NCBI RefSeq assembly: GCF_014647675.1
Contig: NZ_BMPQ01000022.1
Coordinates: 1 to 64,000 of the forward strand
Origin: Streptomyces flaveus
GTDB taxonomy: Bacteria > Actinomycetota > Actinomycetes > Streptomycetales > Streptomycetaceae
Reading direction: 5' to 3'
DNA: 64,000 nucleotides
A model generated the notes under the pieces. It made no database searches. It was not told where the DNA came from and saw only the letters and a list, made by a program, of their open reading frames with translations. Positions 29,999-38,909 of the stretch are shown piece after piece (the first letter of the stretch is position 1; every line of letters begins with the position of its first letter). Made by a program: the position numbers and the translations under genes.

Positions 29999-30561
29999 GC
30001 CGTGCCCTGTATGCGCCACCATGCAGCGTCGTTGTCCGGGGCCAGGTCGTCGGCCAGCCCCGGGTCGGCGAGGATGTCGTCGCGCCGCAGCCCGGGCAGG
30101 ATGGCGTAGCGGATCGAACCTGGCACGCTGACCAGTGCCAGGACCCGCCACAGGGATCGCGCGTAGTGCTCGGCGCGCTCCGTGCCGTCCCACTCGTACA
30201 CGCCGCGGTAGCGATCGTGCTCGTCGTGGGCCAGCCACAGCTTCGAGGTGAAACCGGGAAAGCCGACGAACAGCGGGGTGTTCAGCAGGCTCTCCGCGCG
30301 GAACAGGGCGTGTGCGGGCCCGCGGACCAGGCGCAGCCGGAAGGTGACCACCAGCGTGCACGGGTCCTTCGCCAAGCCGCTGCCGAGGCGGGTCTCCCGG
30401 TACACCCGGGCCGAGGTGCCGTCGGCGAAGCGCAGCCGCATCTCCTGCCGTTCCTTCGGCAGACGGACCCGGTGCCGCGCGAGCAGCGCGAAGGTGGAGA
30501 GGAAGCATGTGGCCACGGACCTCCACGCCTCGCCAGGGACGAGGGGTTTCTGTTCACCCAT
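29995..30561 (-). CDS. Conserved protein of unknown function paired with the monooxygenase
   Basis: A 188-residue protein. The central part (TLVVTFRLRLVRGPAHALFRAESLLNTPLFVGFPGFTSKLWLAHDE, then YRGVYEWDGTERAEHYARSLWRVLALVS) resembles the dimeric alpha-beta-barrel fold of small monooxygenase-like proteins, but no catalytic motif can be named. Its stop overlaps the start of the FAD monooxygenase, which suggests a shared task. ATG 30561 was chosen; the frame is open upstream to 30654. Family assignment is tentative. Confidence 0.7.
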   Translation of the reverse strand: MGEQKPLVPGEAWRSVATCFLSTFALLARHRVRLPKERQEMRLRFADGTSARVYRETRLGSGLAKDPCTLVVTFRLRLVRGPAHALFRAESLLNTPLFVGFPGFTSKLWLAHDEHDRYRGVYEWDGTERAEHYARSLWRVLALVSVPGSIRYAILPGLRRDDILADPGLADDLAPDNDAAWWRIQGTA

Positions 30562-30742
30562 GGTGGCCGCCTCACGAAGTGCCGTAACGGGCGTACGGGC
30601 TCCCGGCCCTGCCACGCCTCCTGCCGGACCGGAGTGCCCCCGTACAACCACCATGAGCGAATGCGCCGTGCCGCGCGAAACCTGGTGGCGCGGGCCGGCA
30701 ATTGGCCGTTGTCCCCAGCCATGTGCGGGCGTCCCAACTCGT

Positions 30743-32305
30743 CTAGTCCGGCTCCATGTAGGGGCGACGGAAGACCGGTGTCTGGCTGTCGGCGTGCGGG
30801 CGGATCGCTGCCAGTGCCTGGACGACCGCGGCCTCCAGGGAGCCGCTCGTATCGACCCTGACGGCCTCAGGCCAGGGCGGTTCCGTGGCAGCCATGGCGG
30901 TGGCCACGTCGACGCCGGCGTCGGACGCCCCGGGCGCGCGGGTGGCGAGGCGGGTTGTGGTCACCTCGTCCGGAACGTGGCAGTGTAGGGCGACGAGGTC
31001 GGCGTAGGTGCGTTCGGCCATGCTCAGGGCGGCTTCGCGCTGTGCGGCGTCGTGCCAGGTGGCGTCCAGGACGACGGACTCACCCTGGGACAGCAGGGTC
31101 GATGCGCGGTCGAGGAGGGCCGCGTACGTCTTGTTGGTCCATTCGGGGGAGTACAGGCCCTCTCCGTAGGCGGCGGCAGCCGGTTGTTCCGCCGGGATGC
31201 CCGCCAGTTCCTTGCGGAGGCGGTCGCTGCTGAGCAGGGTGACGCCGAGGCGGTCGGCGAGCGCGCCGGAGAGCGTGGACTTGCCGCTGCCCGGGAGTCC
31301 GCCGACGAGGGTCAGGCCGACGGCGGAGGCGCGCAGGTGGCGCAGGGCGGTCGTGATCAGTCGGTGTGCTGCCGCCTCCGCGCCGGGCGTGCCCTGGCGT
31401 GCCTGGATCAGGGAGACCTTGGCCCGGACGAACGCGCGGTACGCGACGTAGTGGTGGCGCAGGGAGGGAGGCGCCGGGTCGCCGGAGTATTCGCCGTACT
31501 CGGAGAGGAAAAACGTCGCCGCCTCCAGGGCGCCGAGTTGTTCCAGGTCCATGGCGAGGAAGGCGGCGTCGTCGAGGCCGTCGACGTAACGAAGGTGGTC
31601 GTCGAACTCCAGGCAGTCCAGGACGCGCGGGCCGTCGTCGAGGCAGAAGATGTCCTCGGCGAGCAGGTCTCCGTGGCCGTCGACCACCCGTCCCTGCTCG
31701 ATGCGCCTGTCGAACAAGGGCTCGCGGCCGGCAAGGTAGCGGCGCACCAAGCGCTCGATCTCCTCCACCCCGTCGGGCACGGTGCCGTCGTCGGACAGGG
31801 CGCGGACCTGGGCGAAGCTCGCTTCCCAGCGCGAGGACAGTGCGTCGCGCGTCCCCTGCTCGGTCACCTCCCGGCCGCGAGGTGCGCTCGCGTGGTGGGC
31901 GGCGAGCAGCCTGGCGACGGCCCTAAGGGCGTCGTCGACGGCCGCTCCTTCCCGTACCAGCCGGGAGAGGCGGCGCTCGGTGGCCATGCGCCGCATCACC
32001 ACGACGGGTTCCGGTACGTCGGTGTCCGGGCTGCGGAATTCGCCGACGCCGAGGTAGACGTCGGGGGCGAAACGGCGGTTGAGGACGACCTCTCTCTCGC
32101 ACGCGGCCTTCCGGGCGGCCACCGTGGTGTAGTCCAGGAATGTCAGGTCGACTGGTTTCTTCACCTTGTAGGCGCGGTCCCCGATGAAGAGGACCACGGC
32201 GGTGTGTGTCTCGCGCACCTCGGCGCGCGAGAGCCACGGGGTCCTGGGGGCGTCGTCCCGCCGCGCCGACGCCATCGGCTCGCCGGGGTGGTTCGGCTCA
32301 GTCAT
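30743..32305 (-). CDS. Aminoglycoside-phosphotransferase-like kinase fused to P-loop ATPase (Rv2004c-like)
   Basis: A 520-residue two-domain protein. The N-terminal half (30-310) is APH/protein-kinase-like: VVLFIGDRAYKVKKPVDLTFLDY with a nucleotide-binding Lys, and the catalytic loop VVDGHGDLLAEDIFCLDD and LDCLEFDDHLRYVD. The C-terminal domain (330-510) has Walker A GGLPGSGKST (Lys342) and resembles zeta-toxin/gluconate-kinase-type P-loops. The same architecture is seen in the DosR-regulon protein Rv2004c; substrate unknown. Its start overlaps the end of the upstream USP gene by eight bases, so they share an mRNA. Confidence 0.86.
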   Translation of the reverse strand: MTEPNHPGEPMASARRDDAPRTPWLSRAEVRETHTAVVLFIGDRAYKVKKPVDLTFLDYTTVAARKAACEREVVLNRRFAPDVYLGVGEFRSPDTDVPEPVVVMRRMATERRLSRLVREGAAVDDALRAVARLLAAHHASAPRGREVTEQGTRDALSSRWEASFAQVRALSDDGTVPDGVEEIERLVRRYLAGREPLFDRRIEQGRVVDGHGDLLAEDIFCLDDGPRVLDCLEFDDHLRYVDGLDDAAFLAMDLEQLGALEAATFFLSEYGEYSGDPAPPSLRHHYVAYRAFVRAKVSLIQARQGTPGAEAAAHRLITTALRHLRASAVGLTLVGGLPGSGKSTLSGALADRLGVTLLSSDRLRKELAGIPAEQPAAAAYGEGLYSPEWTNKTYAALLDRASTLLSQGESVVLDATWHDAAQREAALSMAERTYADLVALHCHVPDEVTTTRLATRAPGASDAGVDVATAMAATEPPWPEAVRVDTSGSLEAAVVQALAAIRPHADSQTPVFRRPYMEPD

Positions 32306-33174
32306 GGGGGACGACGGCGACAGGGCAGCGCGCGTGGTGGGCGGCTGCTTGGGTCACGGGGCCCAGGCGTGGTGCCAGGGGAGGGTGGTGCTTGCGTCGG
32401 CCGACGACCAGCAACTCGGCGCCTGCGGCGGCTGCTATGACAGCCCTGGCGGGGCTGTCGAGGCGGATGGCCTCAGCTACGACCACGCCCGGGAACTTCT
32501 CGCGCCAGGGGCGGAGGGCCTGGCTCAGGCCTCTCTGGGCCTCCTGCCTGACCTCGTGGGTCACGGTGTGATCCACGAGGTCAGGGGGCGTACGCGTGGA
32601 GCGGCACGCCGCGGCCATGGACGACGCGGAGCGGCATGCCCCGCACCGCGGCGGTGGTGAAGGCGAATTCGAGCAGGTCGTCGCACGGTCCGTGCAGTTT
32701 CAGTGCCACCACCACGCCGCCTGCCGAACCTGATTCGGGCGCGCGACCTTCTTCCCCCCGCTCGGCACGCACCAGGACCACGGGCCGCTCGGCGCGTGCC
32801 ACCACGGACATGCTGATGTCGCCGAGGAAGTAGCTTTCCACGGGAGTCAGCCCCCGCGAGCCGAGCACGAGCATCTCGGATTCCGACGATGCCTGGAGCA
32901 GTGCGTTCTGCGCGTCGTCGGCGACCAGGTTGCCGACGACGGTGAGGCCCGGGTGGCGCGCCTGGAGTTCCGCCTGGGCGTTGTGCATGAGCCGCTTCGC
33001 CCAGTAGTTCTGATCGATTTCCGCGGGGATGCGGGTCGGCTCCGGGGCCAGCAGCGGCCACGCGTGCAGCAGGCGCAGGGTGAGATTGCGTCGCTCGGCT
33101 TCGTCGGCGGCCCAGCGGGCGGCGGCGAGGCTCTCGGGGGAGCCGTCGAGGCCGACGGTGAGGGCTTGTCCCAT
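32298..33174 (-). pseudogene. Tandem universal stress protein gene with a frameshift
   Basis: From ATG 33174 the frame gives a first Usp domain (TVGLDGSPESLAAARWAADEA; GSRGLTPVESYFLGDISMSVV) and the first strand of the second (LPLRVVHGRGVPLHAYAP in essence), then hits a stop at 32581. The rest of the second domain continues in another frame (DLVDHTVTHEVRQEAQ to GPVTQAAAHHARCPVAVVPHD, stop at 32298). The break is at a five-base C run near 32583; removing one base restores a 290-residue USP. It may be a decayed gene, a slippage site or a sequencing error. Confidence 0.82.
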
Positions 33175-33433
33175 GGCGACTGCCTCCGTCTCGTACGAAG
33201 CTGGAAGGACGGTGAGTGCGGTCACCGCCCGGACGGCTGCCGCCCCCGTGCGTCGGTGGCCGTGCAGGCCGGCCGTGGGGCGTGCTCGACGCGACGCACG
33301 AGCGTTGGCGCCGACCGACGGAGCACGGTGCTTCTACATCGAGGACTACCCCAGATCTCCTCGCGGCGCATGTGGTCCCCGGCGAGGCGGCGCTCGCACG
33401 GGCGTGAAGTCCGGAGCAAGGGAGGTGGGAGCG

Positions 33434-34309
33434 GTGGTGGTTCCCCTGGTGGTCGGCATCGACGGGTCCGAGGCGAGCCTTGAGGCGGTGGAGTGGGCCG
33501 CGGACGAGGCGGTCCGGCACGAGGTGCCGCTCCATCTCGTGCACGCGGCCGCAACAGACCACGAGACGCCCGGCCTGGTCGCTGTCGCCTCGGAGCGAGC
33601 CGGCAAGAGCGCGCCGACGGTACGGCTGTCCAGTGAGGTAGTGCACGAGGACGCGGCGTCCGCCCTGGTCGGCAAAGGGCGCAACGCCTTCGCTCTGGTA
33701 CTCGGATCCCGAGGGCTCGGAGATCTCGCCGGGCTGCTCCTGGGCTCGGTCAGCTTGGCCGTGGCCGCTCATGCCGACTGCCCGGTCGTCGTCGTGCGCG
33801 GTGGGCTGGAGCACCGGAACGGCCGGTTCGGGAGCGTCGTCGTCGGTGTCGAGGACGGGCAGGGCAGCGGTACGGCTGTGGACTTCGCGTTCCGGGAGTC
33901 CCATGTGCGGCGCTGCCGGCTGGTGGCGGTGCACGCCTGGAGCGTCCCGGTCGGGAACCCTGGGCCGCCGGGCTTTTCCGGATACGCCCTCCAGGCCATG
34001 GGGCGCCCGCCGGCCCAGGTGCTCGCTGACGCACTGCGCAGCCCTGCGGAGCGGTATCAGGACGTGCCGGTGAGTGGCGACGTCGTCGAGGGCCCGGCCC
34101 GGCGGGTGCTCTTGGAGGCTGCGTCCGGTGCTGATCTGCTCGTCGTCGGGGCCCGCAGGCGACATGGGCACGTGGGTCTGCAGTTGGGCCTGGTCAACCA
34201 CGCGGTGCTGCATCACGCGCCGTGTCCGACGCGGTCGTACCGCAGGTATGACCCCGTGACGAGCAGGGTGGGTCGAGTGGCCGTTCAGCAGGGACCTTCG
34301 GCCCCGTGA
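33434..34309 (+). CDS. Universal stress protein, tandem-domain, with shifted C-terminus
   Basis: A 291-residue protein starting at GTG 33434, eight bases after GGAGG. Domain 1 has LVVGIDGSEASLEAVEWAADEA and GSRGLGDLAGLLLGSVSLAV; domain 2 has SVVVGVEDGQGSG and LLVVGARRRHGHVGLQLGLVNHAVLHHAPCP. USPs normally end within a few residues of that point as VAVVP. Here the frame slips after HHAPCPT and runs a further 20 unrelated residues, although the alternative frame reads AVVPQV-stop (34249-34251). A one-base loss near 34230 is likely. The fold is probably little affected. Confidence 0.82.
   Translation: MVVPLVVGIDGSEASLEAVEWAADEAVRHEVPLHLVHAAATDHETPGLVAVASERAGKSAPTVRLSSEVVHEDAASALVGKGRNAFALVLGSRGLGDLAGLLLGSVSLAVAAHADCPVVVVRGGLEHRNGRFGSVVVGVEDGQGSGTAVDFAFRESHVRRCRLVAVHAWSVPVGNPGPPGFSGYALQAMGRPPAQVLADALRSPAERYQDVPVSGDVVEGPARRVLLEAASGADLLVVGARRRHGHVGLQLGLVNHAVLHHAPCPTRSYRRYDPVTSRVGRVAVQQGPSAP
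34270..34304. promoter_or_regulatory. Tandem OsdR/DosR-like boxes upstream of the Rv1733c-like gene
   Basis: A strong box GGGACCTTCGGCCC (34291-34304) and a weaker one GGGTCGAGTGGCCG (34270-34283), starts 21 bp apart, 87-121 bp before ATG 34391. They overlap the shifted 3' end of the USP frame. Confidence 0.68.
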
Positions 34310-34390
34310 TCGGACTCCGCCGCCGTTGGAGGGTGGTGAGGGAGTCAGACGTGGCGGGGGGACGCACCAGCAACAGCTGGAGGACAGACC

Positions 34391-35008
34391 ATGAGCGCAC
34401 AGGATCCGCCGCACGCATCCGGTCCTCACCGACCGCACAAGGAGCAGCCCCCGCCGGGGGGCGCGAACCCACTGAGGCGTACGTCCGATCGGGCCGAAGC
34501 CTGGTGCTCTGGTTTCCTGCTGGCGGTGCTTGTCCTCGGACTGCCCGTGGCTTCGGTGAGCGCGGGGCTGGCGGTCCACGAGTCGACGATGCGCACCGTT
34601 CAAGCCCAGTCCGCGGAGCGGTTCCAGGTCACCGCTCGGGTGACCTCGGCCCCGGAGGCAGCATCGGGCGGTGCTGCGGACGAGAAGCAGAAGGTTCAGG
34701 TCAGGTGGACCGATAAGGAGGGGCGGCAGCAGACGGGAAGCGCCCCTGTACCGCTGGACAAGACCGCAGGCTCCACCGTGCGGATCTGGGTGGACCGGGA
34801 AGGAACCGTCAAGAACCCACCGATGTCCGCGACCAACGCGAAGGCCGGCGGCTGGCTTATGGGCGGCATGACGGCGGTCGGCGTGTACGCCGGCTTCGTT
34901 GCTGCGCGCAAAGGCATGCGCCTGGCGTTGGACCGCAGAAGGTACGCACAGTGGGACGCCGAATGGGACCGGGTGGAACCCCTCTGGTCCGCGCGGTTCC
35001 ACAGGTGA
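34391..35008 (+). CDS. Rv1733c-like two-span membrane protein
   Basis: A 205-residue protein of the actinobacterial Rv1733c family. It starts with a Pro/His-rich cytoplasmic tail and the family motif NPLRRTSDRAEAW (26-38). Membrane helix 1 is at about 39-62, an extracytoplasmic domain at 63-150 (VRWTDKEGRQQTGSAPVPLDKTAGSTVRIWVD), and helix 2 at about 153-171. The C-terminal tail is cytoplasmic. Function is unknown; the M. tuberculosis member is a DosR-regulon protein. It leads an apparent operon with the nicotinate phosphoribosyltransferase, DUF1876 and Hsp20 remnant genes. Confidence 0.85.
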   Translation: MSAQDPPHASGPHRPHKEQPPPGGANPLRRTSDRAEAWCSGFLLAVLVLGLPVASVSAGLAVHESTMRTVQAQSAERFQVTARVTSAPEAASGGAADEKQKVQVRWTDKEGRQQTGSAPVPLDKTAGSTVRIWVDREGTVKNPPMSATNAKAGGWLMGGMTAVGVYAGFVAARKGMRLALDRRRYAQWDAEWDRVEPLWSARFHR

Positions 35009-35047
35009 CAGGCCGGGGCCCCGAGCGTGGTCCAGGAGGTGACGCAG

Positions 35048-36439
35048 ATGTCCGATGCGACGACCACTGACCTCTACGAGGTCACGATGGCGATGTCGTA
35101 CCTGCGGGAGGGGATGACCGGCCCGGCAACGTTCAGCCTGTTCGTCCGCGACATGCCGCCCGGCCGGGGCTTCCTGGTGGCCTCCGGCCTGGAGTCGTCG
35201 CTGGACTTCCTGTCCGGGTTCCGGGTCGACGCCGAGGATGTCGATGCCTTCGCCTCAGCACTGCACCGGCCTCCGCGTGATCTGGCCCCGCTGCTGGGCA
35301 TGGAGTTCACCGGCCAGGTGCGGGCGGTGCAGGAGGGGCGGATCGTCCTGGCGGGAGAGCCGCTGCTGGAGGTGACCGCTCCGCTCCCGCAGGCCCAGCT
35401 GGTCGAGACGTACATCCTCAACCAGGTCAACCACCAGACGACGATCGCCTCGAAAGCCGCACGGTGCGTCCTGGCCGCTGCCGGCCATCCGGTCGTGGAC
35501 TTCTCCCTGCGCCGCACGCACGGCCCTCAAGCCGGTCTCCAGGCCGCCCGGCTGAGCGCCATGGTTGGGTTCGCCGGAACGAGCAACGTCGCCGCGGCCA
35601 CCGCCGAAGGACTCTCGGCCGTCGGCACGATGGCCCACTCGTACATCGAGGCGTTCGGAACGGAGGAGGAGGCCTTCCGGGCCTTCGCCCGGTCCCACCC
35701 CGGTCCGGTGACGCTCCTGGTGGATACCTACGACACCGAAGAGGGGGTACGCGTCGCGGCCCGCGTCCTGCGGGACCTGGACCGTGGGCCCGGCTCGGCC
35801 GTACGGCTGGACAGCGGAGACCTGGGAGCCCTGGCGCTGACGGCACGCGCCATCCTCGACGCGGCGGGACTGCCGGACGTACGGATCATCGTCAGCGGCG
35901 GTCTCGACGAGTACGCCGTGGACGAACTGGTCCGCTCCGGGGCGCCGATCGACGTCTACGCCGTCGGCACCCGCGTCGGGGTCTCGGCCGACGCCCCGTT
36001 CCTGGACTCGGCCTACAAGATGGTCGAGTACGACGGCCGACCGGTGATGAAGCTCTCCTCGGCCAAGGTGACCGCCCCTGGACAGAAGCAGGTGTTCCGC
36101 CGTCCCGGATTCGCGGACGTGATCGGGCTCCATGATGAGCAGCCGCCGGGGGCGGGCGTACCGCTGCTGGAGACGGTCATGCAGAACGGGAGTCGCACCG
36201 TCGAGCGCCCCACTCTGGACGAGAGCGGGGAGAAGTTCGCCGCCGACCTGGCCGGGCTCCCGCCCGCGGCACGCCGCATTCAGGCCCCCCTCGCGCCACG
36301 CGCGACCATCTCCGGACAGCTGACTGTCCTCGCCGACCAGGTCCGGCACCGTATCGAAGACGAGGTCCTGGCCTCATTCGCCAACCTGCGCAACCACGAG
36401 CGGAGCGCAACCGGATCACAGCACTCCGTACCGAGATGA
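35048..36439 (+). CDS. pncB: Nicotinate phosphoribosyltransferase
   Basis: A 463-residue NAPRTase. TTDLYEVTMAMSYLREG is the N-terminal signature (usually DLYELTMA). VDFSLRRTHGPQAGLQAARLSAMVGFAGTSNVAAA contains the active-site loop, followed by MAHSYIEAF, VRLDSGDLGALA and IIVSGGLDEYAVDELV. It converts nicotinate and PRPP to nicotinate mononucleotide in NAD salvage. M. tuberculosis pncB2 is likewise a DosR target, so NAD maintenance in dormancy is a reasonable role. ATG 35048 follows AGGAGG; the frame is open to GTG 35027. Confidence 0.92.
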   Translation: MSDATTTDLYEVTMAMSYLREGMTGPATFSLFVRDMPPGRGFLVASGLESSLDFLSGFRVDAEDVDAFASALHRPPRDLAPLLGMEFTGQVRAVQEGRIVLAGEPLLEVTAPLPQAQLVETYILNQVNHQTTIASKAARCVLAAAGHPVVDFSLRRTHGPQAGLQAARLSAMVGFAGTSNVAAATAEGLSAVGTMAHSYIEAFGTEEEAFRAFARSHPGPVTLLVDTYDTEEGVRVAARVLRDLDRGPGSAVRLDSGDLGALALTARAILDAAGLPDVRIIVSGGLDEYAVDELVRSGAPIDVYAVGTRVGVSADAPFLDSAYKMVEYDGRPVMKLSSAKVTAPGQKQVFRRPGFADVIGLHDEQPPGAGVPLLETVMQNGSRTVERPTLDESGEKFAADLAGLPPAARRIQAPLAPRATISGQLTVLADQVRHRIEDEVLASFANLRNHERSATGSQHSVPR

Positions 36440-36450
36440 GGAGGACAGCG

Positions 36451-36756
36451 ATGCCGCATACCGTGGAATGGAAGGTTCGCCTCTACCTCTTCGAGGAAGA
36501 GAGAACGACCAAGGCACGTGTGGTGCTGGACACCGGGACCACGGAGCTCGCCGGGCACGGGGCCGCGCACAGGAACCCAGCGGACATGGACGTGCCGGAG
36601 ATCGGTGACAAGCTGGCGGCGGGCAGGGCCCTGCACGACCTCGGCCGGCAGCTGGTGAACGTTGCCGAGCGTGACATCGAGGGCATGGGCGCGGCCAGGC
36701 GGAGGGACCACCCGGAGACCGGCTGGCCGTTGCCGGATCAGATGCAAGGAGGATGA
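36451..36756 (+). CDS. DUF1876 protein (Rv1738-like)
   Basis: A 101-residue protein matching DUF1876: HTVEWKVRLYLFEEERTTKARVVLDTG, GAAHRNPADMDVPEIGDKLAAGRALHDLGRQLVNVAERDIEG. The M. tuberculosis member Rv1738 is one of the most strongly hypoxia-induced genes, and its structure resembles ribosome hibernation factors, so a role in translational silencing is possible. GAGGAG precedes ATG 36451. It sits 11 bases after pncB and four bases before the Hsp20 remnant. Confidence 0.9.
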   Translation: MPHTVEWKVRLYLFEEERTTKARVVLDTGTTELAGHGAAHRNPADMDVPEIGDKLAAGRALHDLGRQLVNVAERDIEGMGAARRRDHPETGWPLPDQMQGG

Positions 36757-36759
36757 CCG

Positions 36760-37037
36760 ATGACGCTGCCCGCGCACCATCACCATGGGAAGGGCGCTCT
36801 CCCCGCGTGGGATCCCATCCGCGAACTTGAGGACCTGCACACTCGCATGGACCGTCTCATGCAGTCCGCCTTTCCCGGCGGCGCGCCCGCCACGTCGGGG
36901 AGTTCGACTACCGCACGAGTCTGCCGCCGAACTCGGACACCGAACACATCAGCGCCGAGCTGACCAACGGGGTTCTCACCGTCCGCGTCCCGAAAGCCGA
37001 GAAAGCCAAGGCGCATCGCATCGAGATCGCCGGCTGA
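36760..37037 (+). pseudogene. Hsp20/alpha-crystallin gene with internal deletion and frameshift
   Basis: ATG 36760 opens a typical HspX-like N-terminus (MTLPAHHHHGKG, WDPIRELEDLHTRMDRLMQSAF). After about 45 codons the frame fails. From about 36894 another frame encodes the usual C-terminal part (GEFDYRTSLPPNSDTEHI, then SAELTNGVLTVRVPKAEKAK and RIEIAG-stop). About 60 residues of the central crystallin domain are missing between the two pieces. The product cannot be a working small heat-shock protein. In mycobacteria hspX is a hallmark DosR target. Confidence 0.85.
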
Positions 37038-37087
37038 GCCAAGGGCGGGAGCAGCCCTCGTTGCTCCGAGCCAGTTCCTGCGATGCC

Positions 37088-37762
37088 TTAGCCGTCCTTT
37101 GCCGAATTCTGGGAGTCGTCCGGGCGGTGCGCGATGTGCTGGGCGACAGAGACCACGCCGTCAACGCTCCGGCACAGCCGCTCGATCACCGGGATCAGGC
37201 TCCTGACCTTGACGGATCCACCGAGGCTCACGTGCCCTTCGCGAACCTCGACCGTCACGTCCGAGGCGACAGGTCCCAGGGTCCCCCGCAGCAGGTCCCC
37301 CGTGATCTCGTCGCGGATGGCATCGTCACGGCGCAGGAAGATCCTCAGCAGGTCGCTGCGGCTGACGATGCCCTGCAGCCGGTCCGTCTCGTCCACCACG
37401 GGCAGTCGCTTGACGTTCTGGACCGCCATGAGGCGAGCCGCCTCGACCACGGTCCACTCCGGACGCGCGCACACGGCGGGAGCCGACATCAGCTCCTCGG
37501 CCCTGGCACCTTCGGCTTTGGCACGCTCCCACGCCTCCAGATGCGGAACCGGTGTCAGGCCGGACGGGTCGGCCTGGGCGGAGGACTTGCGCAGCAGGTC
37601 GGCCTCGGACACCACGCCGACAGGGCGGTCCAGTTCGTCGACCACGGGTACGGCGGTGACGTCGTTGTCCGCGAGCAGTTTCACGATCTCCTTGAACGGC
37701 ATGTCGCGCCGTGCTCGCACGACGTCTCGGGTCATGAGCTCTTCGACCGTACGGTGGTGCAT
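37088..37762 (-). CDS. CBS-pair plus BON domain protein (second copy)
   Basis: A 224-residue paralogue of the protein at 24446. CBS 1 is VEELMTRDVVRARRDMPFKEIVKLLADNDVTAVPVVD; CBS 2 is LMSAPAVCARPEWTVVEAARLMAVQNVKRLPVVDETDRLQGIVSRSDLLRIFLR. The BON-like tail is VTVEVREGHVSLGGSVKVRSLIPVIERLCRSVDGVVSV. ATG 37762 matches family length although the frame is open further upstream. It is divergent from the DUF1918-HTH-PNPOx gene. No clear CCGNNCGG pair was seen in the 163-bp gap. Confidence 0.9.
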   Translation of the reverse strand: MHHRTVEELMTRDVVRARRDMPFKEIVKLLADNDVTAVPVVDELDRPVGVVSEADLLRKSSAQADPSGLTPVPHLEAWERAKAEGARAEELMSAPAVCARPEWTVVEAARLMAVQNVKRLPVVDETDRLQGIVSRSDLLRIFLRRDDAIRDEITGDLLRGTLGPVASDVTVEVREGHVSLGGSVKVRSLIPVIERLCRSVDGVVSVAQHIAHRPDDSQNSAKDG

Positions 37763-37925
37763 GTCGCCTCTCCCTTCCGGGCGGAGACAGCCAGTGGCCA
37801 GGGGATGGGGCGGCGCCGGACCGGCCGTCCAGCTACCCGGATCACGGAGGTTCTCGTCCCGTGCGGCGGCACGCCGCGCGGGGGACGTTGGGTTACAGCA
37901 GCATTCTGCGGAAACGGCGGCGATC

Positions 37926-38855
37926 ATGCGAGCTCAACTCGGCGATCAACTCGTGGTAAAGAGCCCTGCCACCGGCGCCACCAGGCGCGAAGGCGAGATT
38001 GTCGGACTCCACCACGAGGATGGAACGCCTCCCTACGATGTGCGCTGGTCGGACACGGACGAGGTGACCCTCGTCTTTCCCGGGCCCGACGCACACATCC
38101 GTCACATCGAGCACGGGCCCGGGAGCGCACACGAGCCTTCCCGGCCACGTACGGACCAGGCAGGCGGGCAGAGAAGTGCCGAGCCCCGCGGAACCCCGCC
38201 GGGCAGGCCGCCCAATCCCGGTGACATCGGCCGCCGCGTTGCCACCGAACGCACACGCCAAGGACTGACCCGGGAAGAGACAGCCCGCCGCGCCAGAATG
38301 GCACCGGAATACCTGGCATACCTCGAAGAACAGCCTGCCGACCCGACCGTTGCCACTCTTATCGGCCTGGCCGATGCGCTGGGCACCACCACCGCCGCTC
38401 TGCGCGGAGGCGGCATCGATCTGCCGCCCGGCCTGGGCCAGGCACTCCTGCACCCTCGGCTGCTCGACCTCCACCCCGACGAATGCCGCACCCTGATGTC
38501 CACACACGGCGTGGGGCGCGTCGCGGTGTCGACAGCGCACGGCCCGGCGGTGGTTCCGGTGAACTACGAGGTCGTCGACGACGCGATCGCGTTCCGGACC
38601 GCGCCGGACTCGGTCCCGGCCGCGGCCGTGGGATCGGAAGTCGCCTTCGAGGTCGACCACGTCGACGAAGCCATGAGCCAGGGCTGGAGCGTGCTCGTCG
38701 TCGGACCCGCGCGTGAGGTTACCGACCCTGACGCCGTGCGCAAGCTGGTCGATCGCGCCCACACCACGCCGTGGCCAGGCGGTGAACGCGAGATGTGGGT
38801 GTCGATCCAGCCCACGCGCATCACGGGGCGCCGTATTACTTCGGCCGAGCAATGA
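37926..38855 (+). CDS. DUF1918 - XRE helix-turn-helix - PNPOx-like fusion protein
   Basis: A 309-residue three-module protein. Residues 1-62 are DUF1918 (AQLGDQLVVKS, REGEIVGLHHEDGTPPYDVRW, DEVTLVFPGPDAHI). A proline-rich linker leads to an XRE-type HTH at about 99-160 (IGRRVATERTRQGLTREETARRARM, YLEEQPADPTVATLIGLADALG). Residues 175-309 are a PNPOx-like split barrel (LLDLHPDECRTLMSTHGVGRVAVSTAHGPAVVPVNYEVVDD). DNA binding tied to an FMN/F420-binding domain suggests a flavin- or redox-responsive regulator. This is inference; the targets are unknown. Confidence 0.87.
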   Translation: MRAQLGDQLVVKSPATGATRREGEIVGLHHEDGTPPYDVRWSDTDEVTLVFPGPDAHIRHIEHGPGSAHEPSRPRTDQAGGQRSAEPRGTPPGRPPNPGDIGRRVATERTRQGLTREETARRARMAPEYLAYLEEQPADPTVATLIGLADALGTTTAALRGGGIDLPPGLGQALLHPRLLDLHPDECRTLMSTHGVGRVAVSTAHGPAVVPVNYEVVDDAIAFRTAPDSVPAAAVGSEVAFEVDHVDEAMSQGWSVLVVGPAREVTDPDAVRKLVDRAHTTPWPGGEREMWVSIQPTRITGRRITSAEQ

Positions 38856-38909
38856 GGGAGGAGCGCCGGCCACTCCTCACCGCCCGGTACGTATGACTGG
38901 TTCGACCTT

